Shown: positions 49,817 to 58,671 of the stretch, piece by piece | How positions within the stretch are numbered: position 1 is the first letter of the stretch | Layout of the letters: each line of letters opens with the position of its first letter | NCBI GenBank assembly: GCA_003151825.1 | Contig: PLYO01000005.1 | Location: 1-64,000, forward strand | Reading direction: 5' to 3' | Length of the DNA: 64,000 bases | Source: Ignavibacteriota bacterium | GTDB taxonomy: Bacteria > Bacteroidota > Ignavibacteria > Palsa-1295 | Program-made: the position numbers and the translations under genes | The notes under the pieces: model-generated | What the model saw: only the letters and a program-made list of their open reading frames with translations | What the model was told of the DNA's origin: nothing | The model's database searches: none

Positions 49817-52063
49817 ATGAACGCGATGAACTCACCTTATTCGGGAATCCCGCCGTGGCGGATCATTGGCCCATTCGGACGATGGCTCGTGCTGTTGCTC
49901 CTTTTTGCCGGGGCAGGAACCGCCGGAGCTCAGCCGACGGCTCCCGCGCCGGAAGAACAACCGCAAAATATCACGACCGGACAAGTCGTTGCCGTAGCGT
50001 TTCAGGGCAATCACGCCCTTTCGAGTGACGAACTGGCCACCGTTACGACGACGAAAGTTACCGGAGTGCTGAGCCGGTTTGCCCACAAGCTTCCACTCCT
50101 ATCCGTGGGTTCAGACTACGAAACGCTCTCTCCAGCTACGCTTGAGCGGGATACGGCCGCGCTCAATCAATATTATCATGACCACGGTTTTATCGATGCC
50201 CGTAGCAGCTATCATGTCAATGCCGGCCGGGAAGACCTTCACAACTACTACGAGTCTATCCGGCGCGAGCGACTGACGAAAACGGCCGGCGCGAAAGGTG
50301 CGCCACTGCCGCAAGTCGGGGATACGGTTATCTTCACCATTCAGGAAGGCCCCGCCTATGATATTTCGCGTGTCTCGATCGCTGGACTCGAATCGCTGCC
50401 GAATGAATTTCAGACGGAGTTGAACGAACACGTCACGATGAAAACCGGTAAGCGGTGGTCGCGCACGGCGGCCGCAAGCGAAGTCCAGCGTCTGACCAAT
50501 ATCCTGATCGAGCATGGCTACCCCAACGCCCGTTCGGATTCTATCGTCGTGCAACACATTGCCGGATTTCACTCCGTTAATGTGCTGCTCTACTTCCGGC
50601 CCGGCCACCGCTATCGGTATGGGCCGGTTCATATTGTGTTCGATACCACCGCTGAGGAAAAATCCCGTGTGGCGAGCAAGGTCATTCTCGCGCAGCTTTA
50701 TATTGACAGCGGCCATTGGTACAAACTCTCGGAAGTCCAGCGCAGCGAGGCAGCCCTGAGCAAACTGGGGGACTTCGACTTGTTTCGCATCGCGCTCGAT
50801 ACGAATTTCATCAATCAGATTCCCGACTCCCTGCGCGATTCCGCGGCCGTCCCCGTCGAGGTGTTTCTTCGAATGAAAAAGCTCGGGCAAGTACCGCTCG
50901 GCGTGTCTGGAGGTCAAAGCAGTCAGGGCTTTGTTTTTGGTTTTACCGCAGAACTTATATACAGGAACCTTACACGTGTCGCGGATTTCTTCAATCTTCA
51001 GATCTCCTATCAACCATTTCCCACCACGCTAACACGCTTTAGCTCAAGCCTCGACTATACACTGCCTTATATTGGGCTTGGAAGGGTACCGCTTGTGACA
51101 GGACTCGGCTATAGCCACCAGAATGAGACCGTAAACCCGGTGTTTACCTTCACCTCCTACTCTGCTCATGCCGGCTCGAATTTGATCCTCAGTCACGATG
51201 ATAATAAAACAACGCTTTCACCGGATTTTCTCATCGCGTATGTGAATACCAGCACGACCGCCCCGATAATCAAGCAGACTGCGCCCCCTCAGCAGGTCAA
51301 TCTTATTCCTTCCATTAGCTATCAGGATAATCGCGCGAACGATCTGGTAAATCCTACCGCCGGAAATATTCTTTCCGCCTCGTTCGAAGTTGGCCTTCCA
51401 ACCGATCTCTTTGCTACTTCCCCAAGTTCCTATTATTTAAAGCTCGTACCGCAAATAAAATATTATTTCGATCTTTCGTCTCACGGCACTGCCGTTATCG
51501 CCACCCGCTTCCAGGTGGGAGCGACAAAACTTCTGATGCCATCCGATTCCCAACGCGATCCTTCGCTCGATCGTCGTTTTTATGGCGGCGGCGCGACCTC
51601 GAACCGCAGCTGGGGTGAACAATCGCTCATCGTCTCCAAAAATCCAAGCGATACTGCCCTCTTGGGTGGCTATAACGATCTGGAATTCAATCTCGAACTA
51701 CGCTATGCTCCGTTTCAATATAAGGAAGCATTCACCACCTGGCAATCGTTTTCCTCCGCGCTTCGGCTCGTGCTGTTCTACGATCTTGGAAATGTCTGGA
51801 ATAATATTGCCTGGACCAATCCTGCCCAAGCGCTTACATTCAAAATGATGGCACAAACGGTGGGTTGGGGTCTTCGGTATAATACTTTTTTCGGTGCGCT
51901 TCGCGTCGATTGGGGTTTCAAATTATACGATCCTTCCGGCCGGTTCGATGGCTCACAGTCAGCCATCACGCCGGACATGACCGGAGGGTGGATTTTCAAA
52001 CATAAGTTCCTTTCCCTCGGCAATACCAGCAATATCCATTTCGGGATTGGGCAGGCATTTTGA
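49817..52063 (+). CDS. Omp85/BamA-TamA-family outer-membrane protein
   Basis: 748 residues. A signal anchor (GRWLVLLLLFAGAGTAGAQ) precedes POTRA-like domains (about residues 40-330: VVAVAFQGNHALSSDELATV; DTVIFTIQEGPAYDISRVSI; HRYRYGPVHIVF). The last 400 residues form a membrane barrel with the Omp85 signature RRFYGGGATSNRSWGEQ and a final strand ending in phenylalanine (HFGIGQAF), the outer-membrane recognition end. Role by family: insertion or assembly of outer-membrane proteins or export of a partner. ATG 49817 places the signal properly; 49751 would add 22 residues. Confidence 0.87.
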   Translation: MNAMNSPYSGIPPWRIIGPFGRWLVLLLLFAGAGTAGAQPTAPAPEEQPQNITTGQVVAVAFQGNHALSSDELATVTTTKVTGVLSRFAHKLPLLSVGSDYETLSPATLERDTAALNQYYHDHGFIDARSSYHVNAGREDLHNYYESIRRERLTKTAGAKGAPLPQVGDTVIFTIQEGPAYDISRVSIAGLESLPNEFQTELNEHVTMKTGKRWSRTAAASEVQRLTNILIEHGYPNARSDSIVVQHIAGFHSVNVLLYFRPGHRYRYGPVHIVFDTTAEEKSRVASKVILAQLYIDSGHWYKLSEVQRSEAALSKLGDFDLFRIALDTNFINQIPDSLRDSAAVPVEVFLRMKKLGQVPLGVSGGQSSQGFVFGFTAELIYRNLTRVADFFNLQISYQPFPTTLTRFSSSLDYTLPYIGLGRVPLVTGLGYSHQNETVNPVFTFTSYSAHAGSNLILSHDDNKTTLSPDFLIAYVNTSTTAPIIKQTAPPQQVNLIPSISYQDNRANDLVNPTAGNILSASFEVGLPTDLFATSPSSYYLKLVPQIKYYFDLSSHGTAVIATRFQVGATKLLMPSDSQRDPSLDRRFYGGGATSNRSWGEQSLIVSKNPSDTALLGGYNDLEFNLELRYAPFQYKEAFTTWQSFSSALRLVLFYDLGNVWNNIAWTNPAQALTFKMMAQTVGWGLRYNTFFGALRVDWGFKLYDPSGRFDGSQSAITPDMTGGWIFKHKFLSLGNTSNIHFGIGQAF

Positions 52064-52167
52064 TATTTATTCTTTCTTCTGGCATCCGAACCCGAATCGC
52101 CCTCGGACGGGTTATCAATCTTTCAACCAATCCTTAACCTTGATTTAACGAAAGGAAAAAAACTGCT

Positions 52168-54249
52168 ATGAGCACGCAGATTCGCAACCTTGCCATCGCC
52201 GGACACGCCGGCGCGGGCAAGACCACTTTAGCCGAAGGCATTGCATTCGCCGCAGGGGCTACCACCCGCCGCGGCACGATTCAGGAATCGAACACGATCT
52301 CGGACTACCATCCCGACGAGACCGCCCGAAAACACTCGATCAATACGTCCCTCATTTCTCTGAATTCCTTAAATACTAAACTCAATATTCTCGATACGCC
52401 CGGCTATGCCGATTTCACCGGTGAAGTTCGCGCGGCGCTCCATGTGGCGGACACGGCGATGATCGTCGTCGATGCGCAGCATGGCGTCGAGGCCGGCACA
52501 GCGCAGGTATGGGACTATTCGGAGCACGATCAAAATTCGATAATCTTCATCGCGAACAAGCTCGATCACGTCGAGGCTGATTTCGATTCCGTCGTCGATA
52601 ATTTAAAGAGCCGGTTTGGGCATGAGGTTGCGGTCGTCCAGTTCCCGGTCAATCCGGGCGAGGGTTTTGATGCCATCGTCGATGTGATGAAGATGAAGCT
52701 CATGCGCTTCACCCCCGATGGGAAATACACCGAAGAAGAAATTCCCGAGAACGTCCGCGCACAAGCGGATGAATTGCACAAGCAATTGGTCGAGATTGTT
52801 GCCGAAAGCGATGACAAACTGATGGAAGAATATTTTGCGAACGATGGCACGCTCGATGAATCGCATTTCGCGGGCGGCATTCACGAGTCGCTCGCGCATC
52901 GCAAACTTTTTCCCGTGCTCTGCGCATCGGGAGAGAAAAATATCGGCGCGCGGCGCATTATGGAATTTTTAGTGACGAACGCGCCTGCGCCCGAAGATCA
53001 TCTTGCGGATGTGAAGGGAATCAATCCCGACACGAAGAAAGAAGTCAGCCTCAACAACGCGCCGAAAGACGCGACAACGCTCTTCGTCTTCAAGACCGTG
53101 AGCGAACCGCACTTGGGCGATCTCTCTTTCTTTCGAGTATTTCATGGCGAGCTTCATTCAGGTACGGACTTGATCAACGAATCCAATGGCAAAAGCGAAC
53201 GCATTGCGCAGCTATACGTCATGTGCGGGAAAAACCGCAAGGAAGCGTCTTCCGTCGCGTGTGGCGATATTGCAGCGGCGGTAAAGCTGAAAGACACCCA
53301 CACGAACAATACGCTGTCCTCACGCAGCTTCCCCGTTGTGCTGCATCCCATCGAATTTCCCGCGCCGATTATCACGAGCGCGGTCGCAGTAAAAAATAAA
53401 GGGGATGATGAAAAGATGGCGATCGGACTGCATTCGCTGCATGAGGAAGATCCGACGTTTCTCGTTCGCCACGATCCGGAGGTGCATCAGATACTGATCG
53501 AAGGTCAGGGCGAGTTGCATTTGGATATTGGCATCAAACGATTGAAAGAGCGGTATAAAGTGGATGTCGAAATCGTCGAGCCGCGCATTGCGTTTCGGGA
53601 GACGATCAAATCCAATGCGGACACGCGCTATCGACACAAAAAGCAGTCCGGCGGCGCGGGACAGTTTGGCGAAGTGGCCATCAAGCTGCAACCGAGGCGG
53701 CGCGGCGAGGGCTACGAATTTATCGACGCGATTGTTGGCGGCGTGGTTTCGAATAAGCACATTCCCGCTGTCGATAAAGGCATTCATGATTTCCTGACGC
53801 ACGGACCGCTGGCAGGTTATCCTGTCGTCGATGTTGCCGTGACGCTCTACGACGGGAAGGAACATCCGGTCGATTCTAACGAAAATGCGTTCAAGACCGC
53901 AGGAAAGATGGCATTCAAGGAAGCATTCCTATCGGCAAAACCCATTTTGCTCGAACCGATCTACGATCTGGAGATTGCAGTTCCCGGCGATCACATGGGC
54001 GATGTGCTCGGCGATATTTCCTCGCGTCGCGGCAAGATCACTGGGATGGATTCTCGAAATGGCTTCGAGATCGTTCGCGCCCAGGTGCCGCTCGCGGAAC
54101 TTTATCATTATTCCACGCGCCTTCGCTCGCTTACCCAGGGCCGCGCAACGCATAAGCAGTCCTTCAGCCATTATGAAGAAGCTCCGCGCGAGTTCGCGGA
54201 TAAAGTGGTGCAGGAACACGCGAAGCATAAAGTCGCCGAATTGGAGTAA
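52168..54249 (+). CDS. Elongation factor G paralogue (EF-G2 type)
   Basis: 693 residues. GTPase motifs: G1 GHAGAGKTTL, switch I region ARKHSINTSL, G3 LDTPGY and G4 ANKLDH. Domains II-V follow in order, with domain IV RYRHKKQSGGAGQFGEVAIK and domain V DLEIAVPGDHMGDVLGDISS. The divergent switch I (HSINTSL instead of the R-G-I-T-I of canonical EF-G) and context away from rpsL-rpsG-tuf indicate a paralogue, not the main factor. A Shine-Dalgarno-like AAAGGA lies 15 nt upstream, rare in this window. Confidence 0.9.
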   Translation: MSTQIRNLAIAGHAGAGKTTLAEGIAFAAGATTRRGTIQESNTISDYHPDETARKHSINTSLISLNSLNTKLNILDTPGYADFTGEVRAALHVADTAMIVVDAQHGVEAGTAQVWDYSEHDQNSIIFIANKLDHVEADFDSVVDNLKSRFGHEVAVVQFPVNPGEGFDAIVDVMKMKLMRFTPDGKYTEEEIPENVRAQADELHKQLVEIVAESDDKLMEEYFANDGTLDESHFAGGIHESLAHRKLFPVLCASGEKNIGARRIMEFLVTNAPAPEDHLADVKGINPDTKKEVSLNNAPKDATTLFVFKTVSEPHLGDLSFFRVFHGELHSGTDLINESNGKSERIAQLYVMCGKNRKEASSVACGDIAAAVKLKDTHTNNTLSSRSFPVVLHPIEFPAPIITSAVAVKNKGDDEKMAIGLHSLHEEDPTFLVRHDPEVHQILIEGQGELHLDIGIKRLKERYKVDVEIVEPRIAFRETIKSNADTRYRHKKQSGGAGQFGEVAIKLQPRRRGEGYEFIDAIVGGVVSNKHIPAVDKGIHDFLTHGPLAGYPVVDVAVTLYDGKEHPVDSNENAFKTAGKMAFKEAFLSAKPILLEPIYDLEIAVPGDHMGDVLGDISSRRGKITGMDSRNGFEIVRAQVPLAELYHYSTRLRSLTQGRATHKQSFSHYEEAPREFADKVVQEHAKHKVAELE

Positions 54250-54255
54250 TCTATT

Positions 54256-54289
54256 GTGTAGCGCCGGAAATATATTTCCGGTACTACAC
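54256..54289. terminator. GTGTAG-CTACAC palindrome between EF-G2 and GH57
   Basis: GTGTAG and CTACAC enclose a perfect 18-nt palindrome CCGGAAATATATTTCCGG (54264-54281). A T-rich GGTTTGTTTG follows, so it may end the EF-G transcript. Same GTGTAG-headed family as at 15795 and 28250. Confidence 0.65.
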
Positions 54290-54302
54290 GGTTTGTTTGC
54301 CG

Positions 54303-56012
54303 ATGACGCCCATCAAACTCTGCCTTCTCTGGCACCAGCACCAGCCGTATTACCGCGCTGGGAATGAATTCCGGATGCCATGGGCGTGGCTGCATGCCAC
54401 AAAAGATTATCTCGAAATGGCCGAGCACTTCGAGCGGCATCCCACGATGCGCGGCACGATCAATCTTGTTCCCTCGCTCGTAAAGCAGATCGAGGAGTAT
54501 ATTGCTGGAGATGCACACGACCGCGTACTCGATCTGATGACGAAAGATGCGGGAACGTTATGGAGCGGCGATCAAATCTTCATGCTCGATAATTTTTTTA
54601 TCGCGCACCGCGAACGGCTCATCGACCGCTCGCCGCGTTACCGTGAGCTTTATGAGAAAGCGTATTTTCGCGGTGCGGATCGGCAGTCCAACTTCGATCT
54701 TCAGGACTATCGCGATCTTGCCGTTCATTATTCGCTCGCATGGACCGGCGAAATCTCGCGCGGGCGCGAGCCATTCAAAACGCTCGTCGAAAAAGATCGA
54801 GGGTATTCCGAGGAAGATAAACAAACGCTCGCAAAGGCACAAATGGAAAACGTGCGAAGAATCATTCCATTGCACCGGGAACTTGCACGGCGCGAACAGA
54901 TCGAACTCACGACATCGCCGTTTTATCATCCCATCGTGCCGCTTCTCATCGATACGGACTCAGCGCGCGATGCTATGCCGAATGTGGTTTTGCCGGATCG
55001 CCGCTTTCACTCGCCGGAAGAAGCGGACGAACAGATTCATCGTGCACAGGAATTTTTTAAAAGCAACTTCGGGATTGAACCTAAAGGAATGTGGCCCAGC
55101 GAGGGAAGTCTTTCGTGGGACGCGCTGACGCTTATTCGTAAGAATGGATTCGAATGGACTGCCACGGATGAAGCGGTTCTGCGTAACACCATTGGCGTTG
55201 CGCCCACCATTGCAGGAAATATTACCATCAAGCCGGAACATGCAAAATATTTTCCGTGGCGTGCGGAGGCGGCCGAAGGTGAGATCGTTCTCTTCTTCCG
55301 CGACCACAGCCTGTCGGACGATATTGGCTTTACTTACCAAACCTGGAACGCCGATGATGCTGTCCAAAATTTCGTTCAAAACATTCTTCGCATTCGCTCA
55401 GAGCTTGTGAATGAATATGGAGAGGACGTTTTGAGCGAGGCCTGCATCTCCGTCATTCTCGATGGCGAGAATTGTTGGGAATATTATTGGAACAACGGAT
55501 TCGAATTCCTCGACCGGCTTTATTCTGCGCTTGTTTCGACGCCAGAGATTCAACCCGTAACATTTAGCGAAGCAATTGCCACATCGCGTCGGGATGCACT
55601 TCCTATGCTCACCACACTTACCGCCGGATCGTGGATTCAGGGTAATTTCCAGATTTGGGTCGGCCATCCCGAAGATAACGCGGCATGGGATGCGTTATCC
55701 ACAGCGAAAGCAGCGCTCGACCAAACCCGCGCGCAGAATGCGCCCGGCCTTGAAGCCGCACACGAAGAACTGATGATCGCTGAAGGAAGCGATTGGTGCT
55801 GGTGGTACGGCGACGACCATTTCAGCGCACAACAAAACATTTTCGACGAACTCTATCGAATGCACCTGAGTGAAGTATATCGAACATTGGGTCTCCCGAC
55901 TCCCGAAAACCTGAAGCAGCCGATCTCCGGTCAGTTTTCCAATGGTTCGCCCGTTGCAAAATATGGCGCGATGCAACGGGCCACGGAAGATAATGCGGCG
56001 AAAGGTCTTTAG
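54303..56012 (+). CDS. Glycoside hydrolase family 57 (alpha-amylase/glucanotransferase type)
   Basis: 569 residues. GH57 motifs: KLCLLWHQHQPYYR at the N terminus, the acid/base-region GMWPSEGSLSW (Glu near 266, nucleophile position) and TATDEAVL with the Asp (near 288). LVPSLVKQIEEY follows the first motif as in the family. By family knowledge it acts on alpha-1,4-glucans (glycogen or maltodextrin) in the cytosol. ATG 54303 is preferred over TTG 54297. Its stop is followed 38 nt later by the Omp85 gene. Confidence 0.88.
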   Translation: MTPIKLCLLWHQHQPYYRAGNEFRMPWAWLHATKDYLEMAEHFERHPTMRGTINLVPSLVKQIEEYIAGDAHDRVLDLMTKDAGTLWSGDQIFMLDNFFIAHRERLIDRSPRYRELYEKAYFRGADRQSNFDLQDYRDLAVHYSLAWTGEISRGREPFKTLVEKDRGYSEEDKQTLAKAQMENVRRIIPLHRELARREQIELTTSPFYHPIVPLLIDTDSARDAMPNVVLPDRRFHSPEEADEQIHRAQEFFKSNFGIEPKGMWPSEGSLSWDALTLIRKNGFEWTATDEAVLRNTIGVAPTIAGNITIKPEHAKYFPWRAEAAEGEIVLFFRDHSLSDDIGFTYQTWNADDAVQNFVQNILRIRSELVNEYGEDVLSEACISVILDGENCWEYYWNNGFEFLDRLYSALVSTPEIQPVTFSEAIATSRRDALPMLTTLTAGSWIQGNFQIWVGHPEDNAAWDALSTAKAALDQTRAQNAPGLEAAHEELMIAEGSDWCWWYGDDHFSAQQNIFDELYRMHLSEVYRTLGLPTPENLKQPISGQFSNGSPVAKYGAMQRATEDNAAKGL

Positions 56013-56049
56013 CGGCATCGGGGAGCGAAAGCGCGTCCGCTTTGATTCT

Positions 56050-57864
56050 ATGGTGAGCATGATGAGCGCCACGCGAACAATTTCCGCCTTTCTCTTGCTA
56101 ATTATTTGCTCGTCGCTTACTCGTGCTTTCCCCATCGCAAAAATTCTCTTCCATGGCAATGTGCACCTTACAAACAGCCAACTGCTCGATGCGATTAGTG
56201 AAAATACTCTGAAGCGCAGTGTATCGAATACATCGGAAGAACTGCTTGTCGTGGAGCAGGCCAAGCAAGCAATCGAAAAGACGTATGCGAGCGCGGGGTA
56301 TCTGTATGCACGGATCGATTCGTTTCACATTGGCCTTGCGGTTCCAGCCGATTCCACGCAAGGCTTTCAGCTTGACTTTTTTATTTTTGAAGGAGTGCAG
56401 TATCATGTTAGTTCTATTGCTATTCGGGGGAGTGTACTCTTTACCGAGCATGACCTTACGATTAAAATGACAACAGTTCCGGGCGAAATTCTGAAGGAAA
56501 CAATCCTTCAGGATGACATTTCCAAACTCCTCGCGCTCTACGAACAATATGGTTACCCTCTTGCTAAGATCACCATCGATGCGATCATTCCTCGCTATGA
56601 CACCACAGCAAACAAAGGGTTGCTTGACATCCATTTACGAGTGGTAGAGGGGCCGCGCGCGAAAATTGGAAAGATCGTCATACTTGGGAATGAAACAACG
56701 AACGAGAATGTCATCACGCGCGAATTGGCGCTCAAGTCCGGCGCGTATTACAATGCAGACGAACTCACAGCAGCACGGGAGCGTGTCGAGCGGCTTGGAT
56801 TTTTCGAATCGGTTTCGGAGCCGGAACTATATCTCGACCATGATTCGTCCGTTCTCATCATGCTCCGCGTCAAGGAAGCGAGCACGAGCGCCATCGATGG
56901 CGTTTTAGGATATAATCCTCCCGCAAACGCGACGGAATCGGGATATCTGAGCGGACTCGTCGATCTCAGCTTGCGCGATATTTCCGGCACGGGCCGCAAC
57001 GCCACGCTTCATTACGACCGCACGACCGCATCTACGCAGACCATCGAAGTCACGTATCTCGAACCGTGGCTTTTCGGTTATCCGGTGAATCTGAATGGCG
57101 GTTTTTCGCAGCGCCAGCAGGATTCTACGTTTACGGAGACTTCCGCATCTGGGAATCTTTCGCTCGCGCTCACGCAGGATATTCGCATTATCGGCACGCT
57201 CTCCTATGACCGCGTGATTCCGAGCAACCAGGACAGCATGGCGTTTTCCGTCTATGACAGCCGCACGATCACAACCGGCCTCAGCGCGAGCATCGATACG
57301 CGCGACAATTCCATCGCGCCACGCAGCGGCGTGGTTGGACTTCTCGGCGCGAGTTATGGGCGTAAAGCTATTTACGGTCCCGCGCAATATATCGACTCCT
57401 CCACGCCATCCTCTATTGGCCTCAGCACTGTTTCGCTCGATGCGAGCGGTTATCATACGCTTTTTTCATCCAAAATTGTTGGCGTGATTGGGCTTCATGC
57501 GCGCAGCATCACGCCCACCGGCGGCTTGCTCGACGGAAGCGATCTTTTTCGCGTTGGCGGCATTTTCACTATTCGCGGCTACTCCGAAGAAATCCTGCTC
57601 GCTTCGCGTTATGCGTATGCGAACCTCGAATTACGCTTCATGATGTCGCAGCTTTCCTATTTCAATTTGCTTTTCGATGGCGGATATTTGGTGAAGGATT
57701 CGACCGTTTCCTCGCCGGCGGAACAGCCGCAGTACCCGATGAGTTACGGTATGGGCGCGCAGCTCGAAAGTCCGCTCGGCATCATCGCAGTTTCCATCGG
57801 ACTTGCGCGCGGTGTGCCGATTACACAGGCGATTTTCGCGTTCGGATTAGTAAAACAGTTTTGA
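56050..57864 (+). CDS. Omp85/BamA-family outer-membrane protein with POTRA domains
   Basis: 604 residues from ATG 56050, which precedes a signal peptide (TISAFLLLIICSSLTRAFP). Three POTRA-like modules are visible: IAKILFHGNVHLTNSQLLDA, HVSSIAIRGSVLFTEHDLTI and AKIGKIVILGNETTNENVIT. The barrel has RVGGIFTIRGYSEEI, the R-G-Y motif of BamA/TamA, and ends in phenylalanine. Assembles or translocates outer-membrane proteins. It is not linked to skp or lpx genes as bamA often is. Stop overlaps the rnhB start. Confidence 0.87.
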   Translation: MVSMMSATRTISAFLLLIICSSLTRAFPIAKILFHGNVHLTNSQLLDAISENTLKRSVSNTSEELLVVEQAKQAIEKTYASAGYLYARIDSFHIGLAVPADSTQGFQLDFFIFEGVQYHVSSIAIRGSVLFTEHDLTIKMTTVPGEILKETILQDDISKLLALYEQYGYPLAKITIDAIIPRYDTTANKGLLDIHLRVVEGPRAKIGKIVILGNETTNENVITRELALKSGAYYNADELTAARERVERLGFFESVSEPELYLDHDSSVLIMLRVKEASTSAIDGVLGYNPPANATESGYLSGLVDLSLRDISGTGRNATLHYDRTTASTQTIEVTYLEPWLFGYPVNLNGGFSQRQQDSTFTETSASGNLSLALTQDIRIIGTLSYDRVIPSNQDSMAFSVYDSRTITTGLSASIDTRDNSIAPRSGVVGLLGASYGRKAIYGPAQYIDSSTPSSIGLSTVSLDASGYHTLFSSKIVGVIGLHARSITPTGGLLDGSDLFRVGGIFTIRGYSEEILLASRYAYANLELRFMMSQLSYFNLLFDGGYLVKDSTVSSPAEQPQYPMSYGMGAQLESPLGIIAVSIGLARGVPITQAIFAFGLVKQF

Positions 57865-58649
57865 TGGATAGCGAAGGCAGTGTAGCCGTGACCTTTAGGT
57901 CACGGTCTGAAAATAGGGATCGTCTTGTTAATTCACACCGTGACCTAAAGGTCACGGCTACAACTCGCAAGCCACTTTCCTGGAAAACCGAGCGCGCGCA
58001 TTGGAAACGCGGAATTTTTTCCATTATGGGCGTCGATGAGGCTGGTCGCGGACCGCTTGCTGGGCCTGTCGTGGCTGCGGCAGTGTATTTCGATTACAAT
58101 ACCTGTAAGAATTTCCCGAAGTCCCTGCGCGACTTGAACGACTCGAAGCAACTTAAGGAAGAAGAACGCGAGCGATTTTACACCTTGATTGTAAAACATG
58201 CTCGAAGCTGGGGCGTGGGAATTGTTTCGCGCGAAGCGATCGACCGCATCAATATCCTGCAAGCGACGATGCAGGCCATGACGCTTGCCGTCGAGCAGGC
58301 GGCTCAAAAACTTGCGGTGGAAGAGATTGTGCCGGAATTACTGCTCGTCGATGGTAACTATTTCAGGACTTCACTGCCTTATGAATACCGTACCGTCGTG
58401 GATGGCGACGCAAAATCCCCGCTCATTGCCGCAGCCTCGGTCATCGCAAAAGTAACGCGCGACCGCATCATGTATAAACTACATGAGCTTTATCCGCAAT
58501 ATAATTTTGCGTCGAACAAAGGATATAGCGTCCCGGAGCATTTGCGGGCATTGAAGGAACATGGCCCCTGCCCCGAGCACCGCCGCTCGTTCCGTCCCGA
58601 GAGGTTTCAGGGGGAATTGGGTTTCGAGCTACTCACGAAAGAAGGATAA
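57864..58649 (+). CDS. rnhB: Ribonuclease HII
   Basis: 261 residues. Cleaves RNA in RNA-DNA hybrids and at single ribonucleotides. Catalytic residues: DEAGRGPLAGPVVAA with Asp and Glu near 57-58, LLVDGNYF and the VVDGDAKSPLIAAASVIAKV stretch for the others. The ATG overlaps the stop of the previous gene. Residues about 6-33 are encoded by a pair of palindromes; the native-like N terminus starts at TERAHWKRGIFSIMGVDEAG, so typical RNase HII has about 45 fewer residues. A start within that region is possible but no ATG exists until 58026. Confidence 0.92.
   Translation: MDSEGSVAVTFRSRSENRDRLVNSHRDLKVTATTRKPLSWKTERAHWKRGIFSIMGVDEAGRGPLAGPVVAAAVYFDYNTCKNFPKSLRDLNDSKQLKEEERERFYTLIVKHARSWGVGIVSREAIDRINILQATMQAMTLAVEQAAQKLAVEEIVPELLLVDGNYFRTSLPYEYRTVVDGDAKSPLIAAASVIAKVTRDRIMYKLHELYPQYNFASNKGYSVPEHLRALKEHGPCPEHRRSFRPERFQGELGFELLTKEG
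57881..57962. repeat. Paired GTGTAG palindrome within the rnhB 5' end
   Basis: Two 25-nt arms (57881-57905 starting TGTAGCCGTGACC; 57938-57962 ending GGTCACGGCTACA) are exact reverse complements of each other, and each is itself a near-palindrome. The 32-nt spacer is TCTGAAAATAGGG.... All lie in the open frame of rnhB. Confidence 0.85.
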
Positions 58650-58671
58650 CGGAAAACGCTCTCTCTTACTT

